Origin: Enterococcus cecorum
GTDB taxonomy: Bacteria > Bacillota > Bacilli > Lactobacillales > Enterococcaceae
Direction of reading: 5' to 3'
Length of the DNA stretch: 64,000 nt
Assembly (NCBI RefSeq): GCF_023221775.1
Contig: NZ_JAKUDS010000006.1
Location: forward strand, 42,368-106,367
Numbering within the stretch: the stretch's first letter is position 1; every line of letters starts with the position of its first letter. The notes under the pieces were generated by a model that was not told where the DNA came from, made no database searches, and saw nothing but the letters and a program-made list of their open reading frames with translations. Below are positions 1 to 6,469 of the stretch, one piece after another. The position numbers and the translations under genes were made by a program.

Positions 1-1
1 T

Positions 2-163
2 GTTTACATTTTTGATGAACCTACAAATTTTTTAGATACCCATCACAAAATACAAGTTAGAGAACAAATAGATGCCTTAGCAAATGAAAACACAATGATT
101 ATTATTATTTCTCATGACGATATTATGCTAGAGATTGCAGATGAAATTATTTCAATAAGGTAA
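2..163 (+). CDS. ABC transporter ATP-binding protein, C-terminal end (partial)
   Basis: Open at the left edge of the window. The 53 visible residues start with a Walker B/D-loop stretch (VYIFDEPTNFLD) and reach the switch histidine (IIIISHDD), then end at a TAA. This is the last quarter of an ABC ATPase nucleotide-binding domain. The DEPTN-x-LD wording is common in ABC-F proteins and in peptide or drug exporters, so the subtype cannot be decided from this tail. A strong bidirectional hairpin lies 80 bases downstream. Family is certain; function and substrate are unknown. Confidence 0.85.
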   Translation, partial: VYIFDEPTNFLDTHHKIQVREQIDALANENTMIIIISHDDIMLEIADEIISIR

Positions 164-242
164 GATACTACTCGTGGTGCTAGTTAGAATAAAACTATAA
201 AAAGCGCAAATAAAATATAGTAGCATCAAAAATCGAATATGG

Positions 243-277
243 AAAAGCGCCCCGAAATCTCAAAACAGGGCGCTTTT
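243..277. terminator. Bidirectional hairpin terminator
   Basis: Inverted repeat AAAAGCGCCC / GGGCGCTTTT around a 15-base loop, with T-runs on both strands. It would end the ABC ATPase transcript on the plus strand and the accessory genes coming from the right on the minus strand. Confidence 0.8.
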
Positions 278-324
278 AATATTTATCCAATTAAAAAAGT
301 AGGAGCTCTAAATCTTTCAGATGC

Positions 325-408
325 TTATTTACTTTCAAGATCTTTCATCAATTCAATCATTTTTTCAGTTGCTTCACGATTACCAATTGAGCGTTCATCT
401 AGAAGTCT
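325..408 (-). pseudogene. C-terminal fragment of an Rpn/PD-(D/E)XK nuclease gene
   Basis: The last 27 codons of this frame encode RLLDERSIGNREATEKMIEL and onward. The RLLDERSIG part is identical to a segment near the C-terminus of the complete nuclease at 2046-2879. The frame upstream runs into a copy of repeat A instead of nuclease sequence, so only the gene's tail is left. Seen directly: the shared motif and the abrupt loss of similarity. Inference: a second copy of the gene was deleted, with one breakpoint inside or next to repeat A. Confidence 0.65.
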
Positions 409-417
409 TATTACTTT

Positions 418-487
418 TTTTCCTCTCCTTATTAAATACGCGAAAAAACCTCCCAAAATTTTTGAAAGGCTTGTTGATTTATTTTTA
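418..487. repeat. Repeat A, short copy (A0)
   Basis: Shares CTTATTAAATACG, the palindromic CCTCCCAAAATTTTTG core and GGCTTGTTGATTTATTTT with the larger copies at 1698 and 3015. On the minus strand the core forms a terminator-like hairpin. It abuts the nuclease-gene fragment at 325-408. Confidence 0.7.
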
Positions 488-491
488 TCTT

Positions 492-878
492 TTAGACATG
501 CGCATACTTTTCGAATAATGATTCTGTTAGTAACTGAGAAAAATTCACACCATCTTTCTCGCCTCTTACCGCTAACCATTCAGGAATTGTAACATTTTTT
601 CGAATCGTCTTCTTCTCAAGGAATCTTGTAGGATCACCTTGCACTAAAGTCACAAAACTAGCTTCATCTTCTATTTGAATCTCGTGAATATCTGAGGGGA
701 TAGGCAAAGGAATATTCTCTTCAATATAATAAGACAGCACACCATCCAGCATTTCTTTTGCTTGAAACATGGCATCTTCTAAATCCTTTCCTTGCGTACC
801 ACCGCTAAATTCAGGAAAAACAACTGAAAAGCCACTTTCCTCAGGTATAAAAATTGCAGGATACGTTTTCTTCATCAT
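492..878 (-). CDS. hicB: HicB-family antitoxin
   Basis: Neutralises a HicA mRNA interferase and represses its own operon. The protein has about 128 residues. The N-terminal half is the partly degraded RNase-H-like HicB fold (YPAIFIPEESGFSVVFPEFSG, then a DAMFQAKEMLDG helix). The C-terminal half (TIPEWLAVRGEKDGVNFSQLLTE) resembles a ribbon-helix-helix DNA-binding tail. I chose the first ATG of MMKK because AAAGGA lies just upstream; the frame opens six codons earlier without a good ribosome site. hicA lies 17 bases upstream on the same strand, the usual toxin-antitoxin order. The family call is secure; activity is doubtful because hicA seems to have lost its start. Confidence 0.85.
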   Translation of the reverse strand: MMKKTYPAIFIPEESGFSVVFPEFSGGTQGKDLEDAMFQAKEMLDGVLSYYIEENIPLPIPSDIHEIQIEDEASFVTLVQGDPTRFLEKKTIRKNVTIPEWLAVRGEKDGVNFSQLLTESLFEKYAHV

Positions 879-895
879 ACATTTTCCTTTCAACA

Positions 896-1072
896 CTATT
901 TATCTAGAGTGATTCCTAAATCTTTCAATAATGATTGCTCAAGTCCTTTTTTTAGATCTTCATTTCCATGCACAGGAACAATCACTACAGGAAAGCCATC
1001 TTTTTGCAAAATATGGTGACTTCCTTTTTGTCTAACTTCTTTCCAACCATTCTTTTTAGCTAGTTTAAGCAT
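896..1072 (-). pseudogene. hicA: HicA-like toxin with lost or altered start
   Basis: Codons read MLKLAKKNGW, then the HicA hallmark GSHHILQKDG with the catalytic histidine, and end DLGITLDK. That is the double-stranded-RNA-binding fold of HicA mRNA interferases, which are about 60 residues long. The frame continues upstream as FPITGKQ, which looks like the normal HicA beginning (M-P-x-T-G-K), but TTC stands where the ATG would be and a stop follows two codons further up. Translation could only begin at the internal ATG used here, with a weak GGGAA upstream. Either the toxin is six to seven residues short or it is dead. The upstream sequence belongs to a different gene fragment (1060-1161), so a deletion breakpoint probably replaced the start. 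Confidence 0.65.
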
Positions 1073-1161
1073 TTGTTTCCCGGTAATTGGAAAGCAGTTC
1101 TAATAATGTCGTTATTACCAACTTCATTGGCTCCTTCAAAATAAAAAACCGGATTACTCAT
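1060..1161 (-). pseudogene. 5' fragment of an unidentified gene fused onto hicA
   Basis: A 33-codon frame starting MSNPVFYFEGANEVGNNDII. Its ATG overlaps the TGA of the Nudix gene (ATGA), the hallmark of translational coupling in an operon. After about 25 codons the frame enters hicA sequence and stops at codon 34. It therefore looks like the front of a gene once co-translated with the Nudix hydrolase, cut off when the hicAB segment was joined. I do not recognise the product. Confidence 0.45.
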
Positions 1162-1562
1162 CTTAAATTTTTCCTAAATATTTGTGATATTACTGCACTA
1201 TCAAATTCTGGAAATACTTCCATTTTTAATAGTTGATTAATTTTAACCCACATTGGTTTATAGATATTATCAGAACTACTTCTTCCCTTTTCTTCTCCAT
1301 GAATAAAAAGTTCTCCCTTCTGATAATCAGTATTAGCAAAGAAGAATGTGTTGTCTTCCTCATCCAACGTCTCAAATATACTTGAGACGCTAACATCCAT
1401 GTCTAATTCTTCCTGTATTTCTCGAATTGCAGCTAAGTGAAGGGACTCGTTTTCTTCAACAGTTCCGCCGGGTACAACAAAATACTCTCTTCCAGCCTTT
1501 ACTCTTTTTATTAGTACAACATGATTTCCTGTAGCATCAATTACAAACATGCTTGCTCTCAT
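1158..1562 (-). CDS. Nudix hydrolase
   Basis: Cytosolic pyrophosphohydrolase of 134 residues that cleaves nucleoside diphosphate-X compounds; the substrate cannot be told from sequence. The Nudix box is complete: GGTVEENESLHLAAIREIQEEL, with the glycine pair, the first glutamate and the REIQEE metal-binding core at about residues 32-53. The start has GAGGAG seven bases upstream. The stop overlaps the start of the truncated ORF at 1060-1161. Two further Nudix genes occur in this window (21258 and 30392), but they share only the family motif. Confidence 0.88.
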   Translation of the reverse strand: MRASMFVIDATGNHVVLIKRVKAGREYFVVPGGTVEENESLHLAAIREIQEELDMDVSVSSIFETLDEEDNTFFFANTDYQKGELFIHGEEKGRSSSDNIYKPMWVKINQLLKMEVFPEFDSAVISQIFRKNLR

Positions 1563-1697
1563 AGCTACTCCTCTATGGTTAAATACCCCTAATTCGTGTT
1601 CTTTACATCAGATATTATACACATTACGCGCATCATCTTCAACTAAGAGACTATTTTCATCGTATTTATCATGTGAATATGTATTTTTAGCGACTTT

Positions 1698-1945
1698 TTG
1701 CCTCTACTTATTAAATACGTAAAAAAATCTCAAAAGTGCGAAAAAACCTCCCAAATTTTTGGAAGGCTTGTTGATTTATTTTCATATCAAATAGTGACTC
1801 TGTTTATTTGTACCACATACAACACTTTTGAGCGACCATCCAATCCACATATCCTTTGGTGCGCAAGGGGTACAGCGATTTTTGAAACTTGCAACTGTCA
1901 AAGAATTTACAGTGCTCTCCACTCTATACGATAGATTATTAAGAG
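1698..1945. repeat. Repeat A, long copy (A1)
   Basis: About 250 bases that recur at 3015-3250 and, right half only, at 3805-3932. Shared blocks are CTTATTAAATACG, the CCTCCCAAATTTTTGGAAGG palindrome, TTGATTTATTTTCATATCAA, CACATACAACACTTTTGAGC, ATCCTTTGGTG-GCAAGG and GCAACTGTCAAAG. The apparent plus-strand frames through it are not conserved as proteins. On the minus strand it ends in a hairpin followed by six T, like a small RNA gene with its terminator. It fills the gap between the Nudix gene and the nuclease. Confidence 0.75.
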
Positions 1946-1972
1946 ACGGTAAAAAAAAATCTGCCATTACCG

Positions 1973-2010
1973 AAAACAGCGCACTATTTGAAACTCAGTG
2001 CGCTGTTTTT
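1973..2010 (-). terminator. Terminator of the Rpn-type nuclease gene
   Basis: Perfect 13-bp stem AAAACAGCGCACT / AGTGCGCTGTTTT with an 11-base loop, 35 bases past the nuclease stop codon on the minus strand. Confidence 0.8.
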
Positions 2011-2045
2011 GTAATAATCCACTTGTGAACGTAGGTGATAACTAC

Positions 2046-2879
2046 TTACTCGTTATCTTCCACGTCATCTATCATTTGTTGGATTTCTTCATCGGTAAAG
2101 TCATCTTTAAATGCATTTTTGACAAATTGAAAGATAAAACTAGGAGCAGTTTTGTTTGCTTTAAATGCAATAATAATATTTCGTGCTCCTTCTTTTCTTC
2201 CCTCATGCCTTCCAATTGAGCGTTCGTCTAGCAGTCTTGTTGCATAATCCATCAGTTCTCGCCTCTTTTCTGAATTTTGGTTATAATAATCAATTTCCTT
2301 CATTAATTTGCTTGCTAGGGGATTGGTTTGATTAGGCTTTTGGTTCATCACATCGATAATCCCCGCCAAATCATTTGATACTTCACCTTCCGTACCCTTT
2401 GAATTGACAAAAAGCACATGCGAATGCGTATCTAAGCGTAAATTCCGTATTGTGTCTTCATATTGATGGAATTGGTAGCGGCGTAATCCATAGTTAAACG
2501 GATCAAACGCACATAAGAAAATAACAAAACTTTCTTTTAATTTATGGAAGGTCTGTCCTTTCATTAGGGTTTCATTATCAATTTGTGATTGATAATAGCG
2601 TGCACGTTTTCCTAAGTCGCCGGTATTTTCCACCTGCATTTCAATATCATAATAACGTTTTTGGTCATCTTGAACCACGGCATCGAATCTAACACCGCGA
2701 GTGGAGGCTACAGGGGTAATGTCGTGTTGGATCTCTTTATGAACAATGCTAGTAATGTTTAGTTCTGGTAAAATCGCGCGGATAATCGCTAAACAATTCT
2801 CATCACTTTTCATAATCCAACCAAAGATAACATCGTTGGTCAATCCAAAATACACCTGATTATTTTTTTCTTTTTTCAT
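2046..2879 (-). CDS. Rpn-family PD-(D/E)XK nuclease (recombination-promoting nuclease/putative transposase)
   Basis: 277 residues. The N-terminal block (YFGLTNDVIFGWIMKSDEN) and the catalytic core GVRFDAVVQDDQKRYYDIEMQ (Asp, then DIE-x-Q at about residues 84-104) match the PDDEXK_2 / Rpn family. Its E. coli members are Ca-stimulated DNases that promote recA-independent recombination. The C-terminal tail (RLLDERSIGRHEGRKEGARN) is the variable helical end typical of the family. The frame opens 17 codons further upstream, but the chosen ATG has GAAAGGA upstream. Long direct copies of repeat A lie on both sides and a second nuclease fragment lies at 325-408, so the gene seems to be part of a repeat-rich, rearranging unit. 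Family certain; role in this cell inferred. Confidence 0.88.
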   Translation of the reverse strand: MKKEKNNQVYFGLTNDVIFGWIMKSDENCLAIIRAILPELNITSIVHKEIQHDITPVASTRGVRFDAVVQDDQKRYYDIEMQVENTGDLGKRARYYQSQIDNETLMKGQTFHKLKESFVIFLCAFDPFNYGLRRYQFHQYEDTIRNLRLDTHSHVLFVNSKGTEGEVSNDLAGIIDVMNQKPNQTNPLASKLMKEIDYYNQNSEKRRELMDYATRLLDERSIGRHEGRKEGARNIIIAFKANKTAPSFIFQFVKNAFKDDFTDEEIQQMIDDVEDNE

Positions 2880-3014
2880 GAGAATATCCTTTCTTCCCCA
2901 CAAATTTATTATACTATAAAACCTTTTCATTGGATATCAAAAAAGTACGAACAGTCAACTCGCCATTGCACTCAAAAAATCTGAAAAAACTTCTAGCATA
3001 ATATTGGGATAATA

Positions 3015-3250
3015 AGTTTTTTGACTCTACTTATTAAATACGAAGAAAAGTCCTCAAAAGCGCGAAAAAACCTTCCAAAAATTTTTGGAAGGTTTGTTGA
3101 TTTATTTTCATATCAAATAGTCATTCTGTTCTGTATCACATACAACACTTTTGAGCGACCACTAAACGCGGCTATCCTTTGGTGTGCAAGGGTTACAGCA
3201 ATTTTTACAGCTAACAACTGTCAAACTTTTTTGGCACTCTTTTTGTTTGG
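3015..3250. repeat. Repeat A, long copy (A2)
   Basis: Direct-orientation copy of the element at 1698-1945, on the other side of the nuclease gene. Here the internal palindrome CCTTCCAAAAATTTTTGGAAGG is perfect. Identity is high on the left and declines towards the right end. Confidence 0.75.
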
Positions 3251-3361
3251 ATGAAAGATACATGTATGCTACACTAAAATAGAGATTATGATTCAGGAGA
3301 TGTAGTTGATGGACTAATATCTAGAATATACGAAAGACTCTTTAGAAAGGATGTTAGAATC

Positions 3362-3550
3362 ATGACAACTAGAGATGAAGAATTACAAAAAGAAGTGCAA
3401 CGGATTGTCGATAAGTACGATCAGAGTGTTTATAAACTTTCGCAATATGCCACAGCAAAAGAATTTAAGACTGTGATGAAATATGTGGCCGATTTTGCGA
3501 ACCGTCGTCAACGTGAAATCGCGGGACTAGAACCTACTGAAACAAAATGA
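3362..3550 (+). CDS. Small protein of unknown function
   Basis: 62 residues, charged and predicted mostly helical (RDEELQKEVQRIVDKYDQSV, then a second helix ending FANRRQREIAGLEP). No membrane segment, cysteine or signal peptide. The ATG follows AGAAAGGATG. It is the only plus-strand gene in this repeat-rich stretch and lies between two repeat A copies, ahead of a hairpin terminator. I do not recognise the family. Confidence 0.6.
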   Translation: MTTRDEELQKEVQRIVDKYDQSVYKLSQYATAKEFKTVMKYVADFANRRQREIAGLEPTETK

Positions 3551-3571
3551 ATAATTAATAATAAACAAAGA

Positions 3572-3626
3572 AAGTCCGAATGTTCAACTTGATTGCTCAT
3601 AAAATCAATGCTGAATATTCGGATTA
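3572..3626 (+). terminator. Imperfect hairpin after the small gene
   Basis: AGTCCGAATGTTCA pairs imperfectly with TGAATATTCGGATT, with further pairing inside the loop (TTGATT/AATCAA). Weak T-run, so function is moderately supported. Confidence 0.45.
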
Positions 3627-3804
3627 TTATAATGCTTATTTATTTATAGAAACTAATGAGTCAGCCTCCTATCCAAAATACTCTTTTTTTAATACATAAT
3701 TACTTCCTTATCTCTCTTAATCTAATTGTACAATAAAAACTTTTCATCTTATAATCATTTCATTGTGGTTGAATTGCCTAGTAAGACTCATCTTACTTTT
3801 AGTA

Positions 3805-3932
3805 TTCACATACAACACTTTTTTAGGCGAACCAAATCCACCTATCCTTTGATGCGCAAGGTTTACAGAGATTTTCGGAACTTGCAACTGTCAAAGATTT
3901 ACGCAGCTCTCCACTCTATACGACAGATTATT
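3805..3932. repeat. Repeat A, right half only (A3)
   Basis: Matches the right half of the 1698-1945 copy: CACATACAACACTTTT, ATCCTTTGATGCGCAAGG, GGAACTTGCAACTGTCAAAG and CTCTCCACTCTATACGA. The left half with the terminator-like palindrome is absent. Confidence 0.7.
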
Positions 3933-3965
3933 GAAAGAAGATAAAAAAATCAGCCATTACCGAAA

Positions 3966-4001
3966 AAAGCAGGTAGCGCCTTAATGCACGATACCTGCTT
4001 T
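3966..4001 (-). terminator. purA terminator
   Basis: Stem AAAGCAGGTA / TACCTGCTTT with a 16-base loop, 20 bases past the purA stop on the minus strand, continuing into an A/T tract. Confidence 0.75.
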
Positions 4002-4021
4002 GATGTTTGGATTTAGATAAG

Positions 4022-5314
4022 TTAAATTTGTGACCAGACGCTTTCTAAGACGTTGGTTTGAGTGCGGTCTGGGCCGACAGAGAAAGTAGAGATGCGCACA
4101 CCGACTAATTCAGATACGCGGCGAACATAATTGCGCGCGTTTTCTGGTAAATCAGATAGGCTCTTACAGTTGGTGATATCTTCAGACCAACCTGGTAATT
4201 CCTCATAGACTGGTTTGCAGCGTTGTAATTCTTTCAAACTTGCTGGATAATGATAAATCAATTCACCATCTAGTTCATAAGCGGTACAGATTTTCACCGT
4301 TTCTAAGCCGCTTAGGACATCAATTGAATTCAAGCAAAGGTTCGTAATACCAGATACGCGTTTAGAATGACGCATCACCACGGAGTCAAACCAACCAACA
4401 CGACGCGGACGACCAGTAGTAGTCCCATATTCATGGCCAACTTCACGGATTTGGTGACCAATTTCATCAAATAATTCTGTTGGGAAAGGTCCATCGCCCA
4501 CACGAGAAGTATAAGCTTTACATACCCCAACGACTTTATTAATTTTAGATGGTCCAACCCCGCTACCAATCGTTACCCCACCAGCAACCGGATTAGAAGA
4601 AGTAACAAATGGATAAGTTCCTTGGTCGATATCTAACATAACTCCTTGCGCTCCTTCAAACAAGACACGTTTACCTTGGTCTAGCGCATCATTTAAAATC
4701 ACTGAAGTATCGCAGACATATTGTTTGATTTGTTGACCATATTCATAATATTCTTCAAAAATATCTTCAAAGGCAATTGGATCAGCCCCGTACATTTTTT
4801 CAAATAAACGATTCTTTTCTGCTAGATTCATGCGCAGACGTTCTTCAAAGATTTCGCGGTCTAATAAATCCGCAATACGAATCCCCACACGAGCCGCTTT
4901 ATCCATGTAAGCAGGTCCGATGCCTTTAATCGTTGTTCCAATTTTTTTATCGCCTTTTGCTTCTTCTTGTAGCGCGTCTAACTGGATATGATAAGGTAAA
5001 ATCACGTGCGCACGGTCAGAAATACGTAAATTATCCGTGGTAATATTGCATTCATGTAAGTAAGCCAATTCCTTCACTAATGATTTCGGATTGACTACCA
5101 CACCGTTACCAATCACGCTAATCTTATCTTTGTAAAAAATACCAGAGGGAATCAAGTGCAATTTGTAAGTCACACCATTGAACTTAATCGTATGACCGGC
5201 ATTGTCGCCTCCTTGATAACGGGCAATCACTTCCGCATTTTCACTTAAAAAGTCAGTAATTTTTCCTTTACCTTCATCTCCCCACTGGGTACCTACAACC
5301 ACTACAGATGACAT
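4022..5314 (-). CDS. purA: Adenylosuccinate synthetase
   Basis: Joins IMP and aspartate using GTP, the first committed step to AMP. The 430-residue length is that of the family. The N-terminus has the P-loop-like [19 protein letters not shown] with the catalytic Asp, followed by the GDNAGHT histidine motif. Later motifs include [37 protein letters not shown] and [10 protein letters not shown]. The frame stays open 21 codons upstream, but AGGAGG seven bases before the chosen ATG fixes the start. It is monocistronic, with a promoter and PurR boxes upstream. Position beyond dnaB/rplI relative to the origin is as in Enterococcus. Confidence 0.98.
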   Translation of the reverse strand: MSSVVVVGTQWGDEGKGKITDFLSENAEVIARYQGGDNAGHTIKFNGVTYKLHLIPSGIFYKDKISVIGNGVVVNPKSLVKELAYLHECNITTDNLRISDRAHVILPYHIQLDALQEEAKGDKKIGTTIKGIGPAYMDKAARVGIRIADLLDREIFEERLRMNLAEKNRLFEKMYGADPIAFEDIFEEYYEYGQQIKQYVCDTSVILNDALDQGKRVLFEGAQGVMLDIDQGTYPFVTSSNPVAGGVTIGSGVGPSKINKVVGVCKAYTSRVGDGPFPTELFDEIGHQIREVGHEYGTTTGRPRRVGWFDSVVMRHSKRVSGITNLCLNSIDVLSGLETVKICTAYELDGELIYHYPASLKELQRCKPVYEELPGWSEDITNCKSLSDLPENARNYVRRVSELVGVRISTFSVGPDRTQTNVLESVWSQI

Positions 5315-5395
5315 ATGAATTCCTCCTAAATATGCTAGCAAGTTTGCTTTGAATCCTTCAAAACCTAGCTGTGCCAAAAAAGCACTTCATGTACA

Positions 5396-5424
5396 TTGTA
5401 ACAAGATTTCAAAGGAGTTGCAAC
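5396..5424 (-). promoter_or_regulatory. purA promoter
   Basis: On the minus strand TTGCAA and TACAAT are separated by exactly 17 bases; the expected transcript start is about 75 bases before the purA ATG. Confidence 0.75.
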
Positions 5425-5426
5425 GA

Positions 5427-5440
5427 AAATTCGAATAATA
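5427..5440 (-). promoter_or_regulatory. Degenerate PurR box
   Basis: AAAATTCGAATAAT lies directly upstream of the -35 and resembles the Gram-positive PurBox (AWWWCCGAACWWT) with two changes in the centre. Weak alone; supported by the perfect box at 5469. Confidence 0.4.
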
Positions 5441-5468
5441 TTTTAAAATCGTTTTGTTTTACGACCAA

Positions 5469-5481
5469 AAAACCGAACATT
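5469..5481 (-). promoter_or_regulatory. PurR box (perfect consensus)
   Basis: AAAACCGAACATT fits AWWWCCGAACWWT at every position. It lies about 45 bases upstream of the purA -35. In lactic acid bacteria PurR bound at such boxes acts as a PRPP-responsive activator, so purA is probably purine-regulated. Confidence 0.65.
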
Positions 5482-5527
5482 TATTTTTAAGTCCTCTAAA
5501 TTTACACAAAAAGACGAAAAATAAAAA

Positions 5528-5563
5528 AGATGAACCCTCGCTTGATTTGCCAAGAATTCATCT
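5528..5563 (-). terminator. Terminator of the EEP-fold hydrolase gene
   Basis: On the minus strand AGATGAA pairs with TTCATCT and is followed at once by TTTTTTATTTTT, ten bases past the gene's stop. Confidence 0.75.
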
Positions 5564-5572
5564 ATTCTGTGT

Positions 5573-6370
5573 TTATTCAAAAACCGCAAGAACCCCAAAA
5601 TGATCGCTGACTACGCTGCCACGATGACCGTCAAAGATGACTTGGTATTGTTCCACGTGAAACTCTTTTGCGACAAAAATAAAGTCGATGCGCAATAAAT
5701 CATTATTTTCACGCCAACCGTCAATTTTTTTCACCACGGTAAATTCACCATAGCGTTCTTTAGCTTGTAAGAAAGTATCTTGTAAATTCAAAGGAGAAGC
5801 TAAGATTTGCGCGTGCTCAGAACTTCCTGCTGGGTTATTAAAGTCGCCCATTAAAATGATGGGTAATGGCGCATTTTCTAAAGCTGCGATTGTCTTTTGC
5901 CATTCGTAATCAAAGCCTAGTTCGCCCGCCCAAGAATAATGACCGCAGACCACGATGGCACTTTTGGTTTGGGCAATTAAGATTTTGCGAGTCAGATGTT
6001 GGACATAATCTTCATTGGAGGTGACGACTTCTTTAGGGGTTTGCGCTTCTTTGGATAAAATCGCCATGCCTTCATCATAAATATCATAACCAACATGGGC
6101 ATAACTATAGCTCCAATAATAATTTAAGCCTCGTTTACGCAATGCTTGTACGATGAGATAGGCAAAATTATCTTCACGAATAGGATGCTGATTTTCTTGC
6201 GGGCAAAAATAGTCATCCGGAATGATTTCTTTTGCGCTGATTAATTGATTGACCTCTTGTAAGGCAATAACATCCGCCTCTTGAGTAGCCAAAAAGTCCA
6301 CGATTTGCGCTAACTTTTCCTTAGGCTCTGCTTCCATCCAACTGTGGGTATTTAAAGTGATTGCTTTCAT
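5573..6370 (-). CDS. Endonuclease/exonuclease/phosphatase-fold hydrolase
   Basis: 265-residue soluble metal-dependent phosphodiesterase of the EEP (DNase I-like) superfamily. Motifs run in order: TLNTHSW, DVIALQEVNQ (metal-binding Glu), GHYSWAGE, IILMGDFNNPAG (Asp/Asn pair), RIDFIFV and SDHFGVLAVFE (catalytic His). No signal peptide or membrane segment, unlike the paralogue at 33265. Substrate could be a nucleic acid, sphingolipid or inositol phosphate; the sequence does not decide. It carries a parS-like site inside its coding sequence. Confidence 0.85.
   Translation of the reverse strand: MKAITLNTHSWMEAEPKEKLAQIVDFLATQEADVIALQEVNQLISAKEIIPDDYFCPQENQHPIREDNFAYLIVQALRKRGLNYYWSYSYAHVGYDIYDEGMAILSKEAQTPKEVVTSNEDYVQHLTRKILIAQTKSAIVVCGHYSWAGELGFDYEWQKTIAALENAPLPIILMGDFNNPAGSSEHAQILASPLNLQDTFLQAKERYGEFTVVKKIDGWRENNDLLRIDFIFVAKEFHVEQYQVIFDGHRGSVVSDHFGVLAVFE
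5649..5664. promoter_or_regulatory. parS-like site 1 (inside the EEP gene)
   Basis: TGTTCCACGTGAAACT differs from the Firmicute parS consensus TGTTNCACGTGAAACA only at the last base. One of four such sites in the window. Confidence 0.65.
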
Positions 6371-6420
6371 ATGTATATCCTCAATTCTTCATAGGTTACC
6401 ACTAAAATTATACTAAAAAA

Positions 6421-6463
6421 ACAAAGCAAGTGGCTAGTCTAAAAAACTTACCGCTTGCTTTGT
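6421..6463 (-). terminator. Terminator of the PTS gene
   Basis: ACAAAGCAAG(T)GG pairs with CCGCTTGCTTTGT across a 17-base loop, seven bases past the stop codon on the minus strand. Confidence 0.75.
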
Positions 6464-6469
6464 CCTAGA

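Noticed and set aside
1698..1934. 78-residue frame in repeat A as a protein gene
   Set aside because: The frame breaks differently in each repeat copy, and DNA identity is no better at first and second codon positions than at third.
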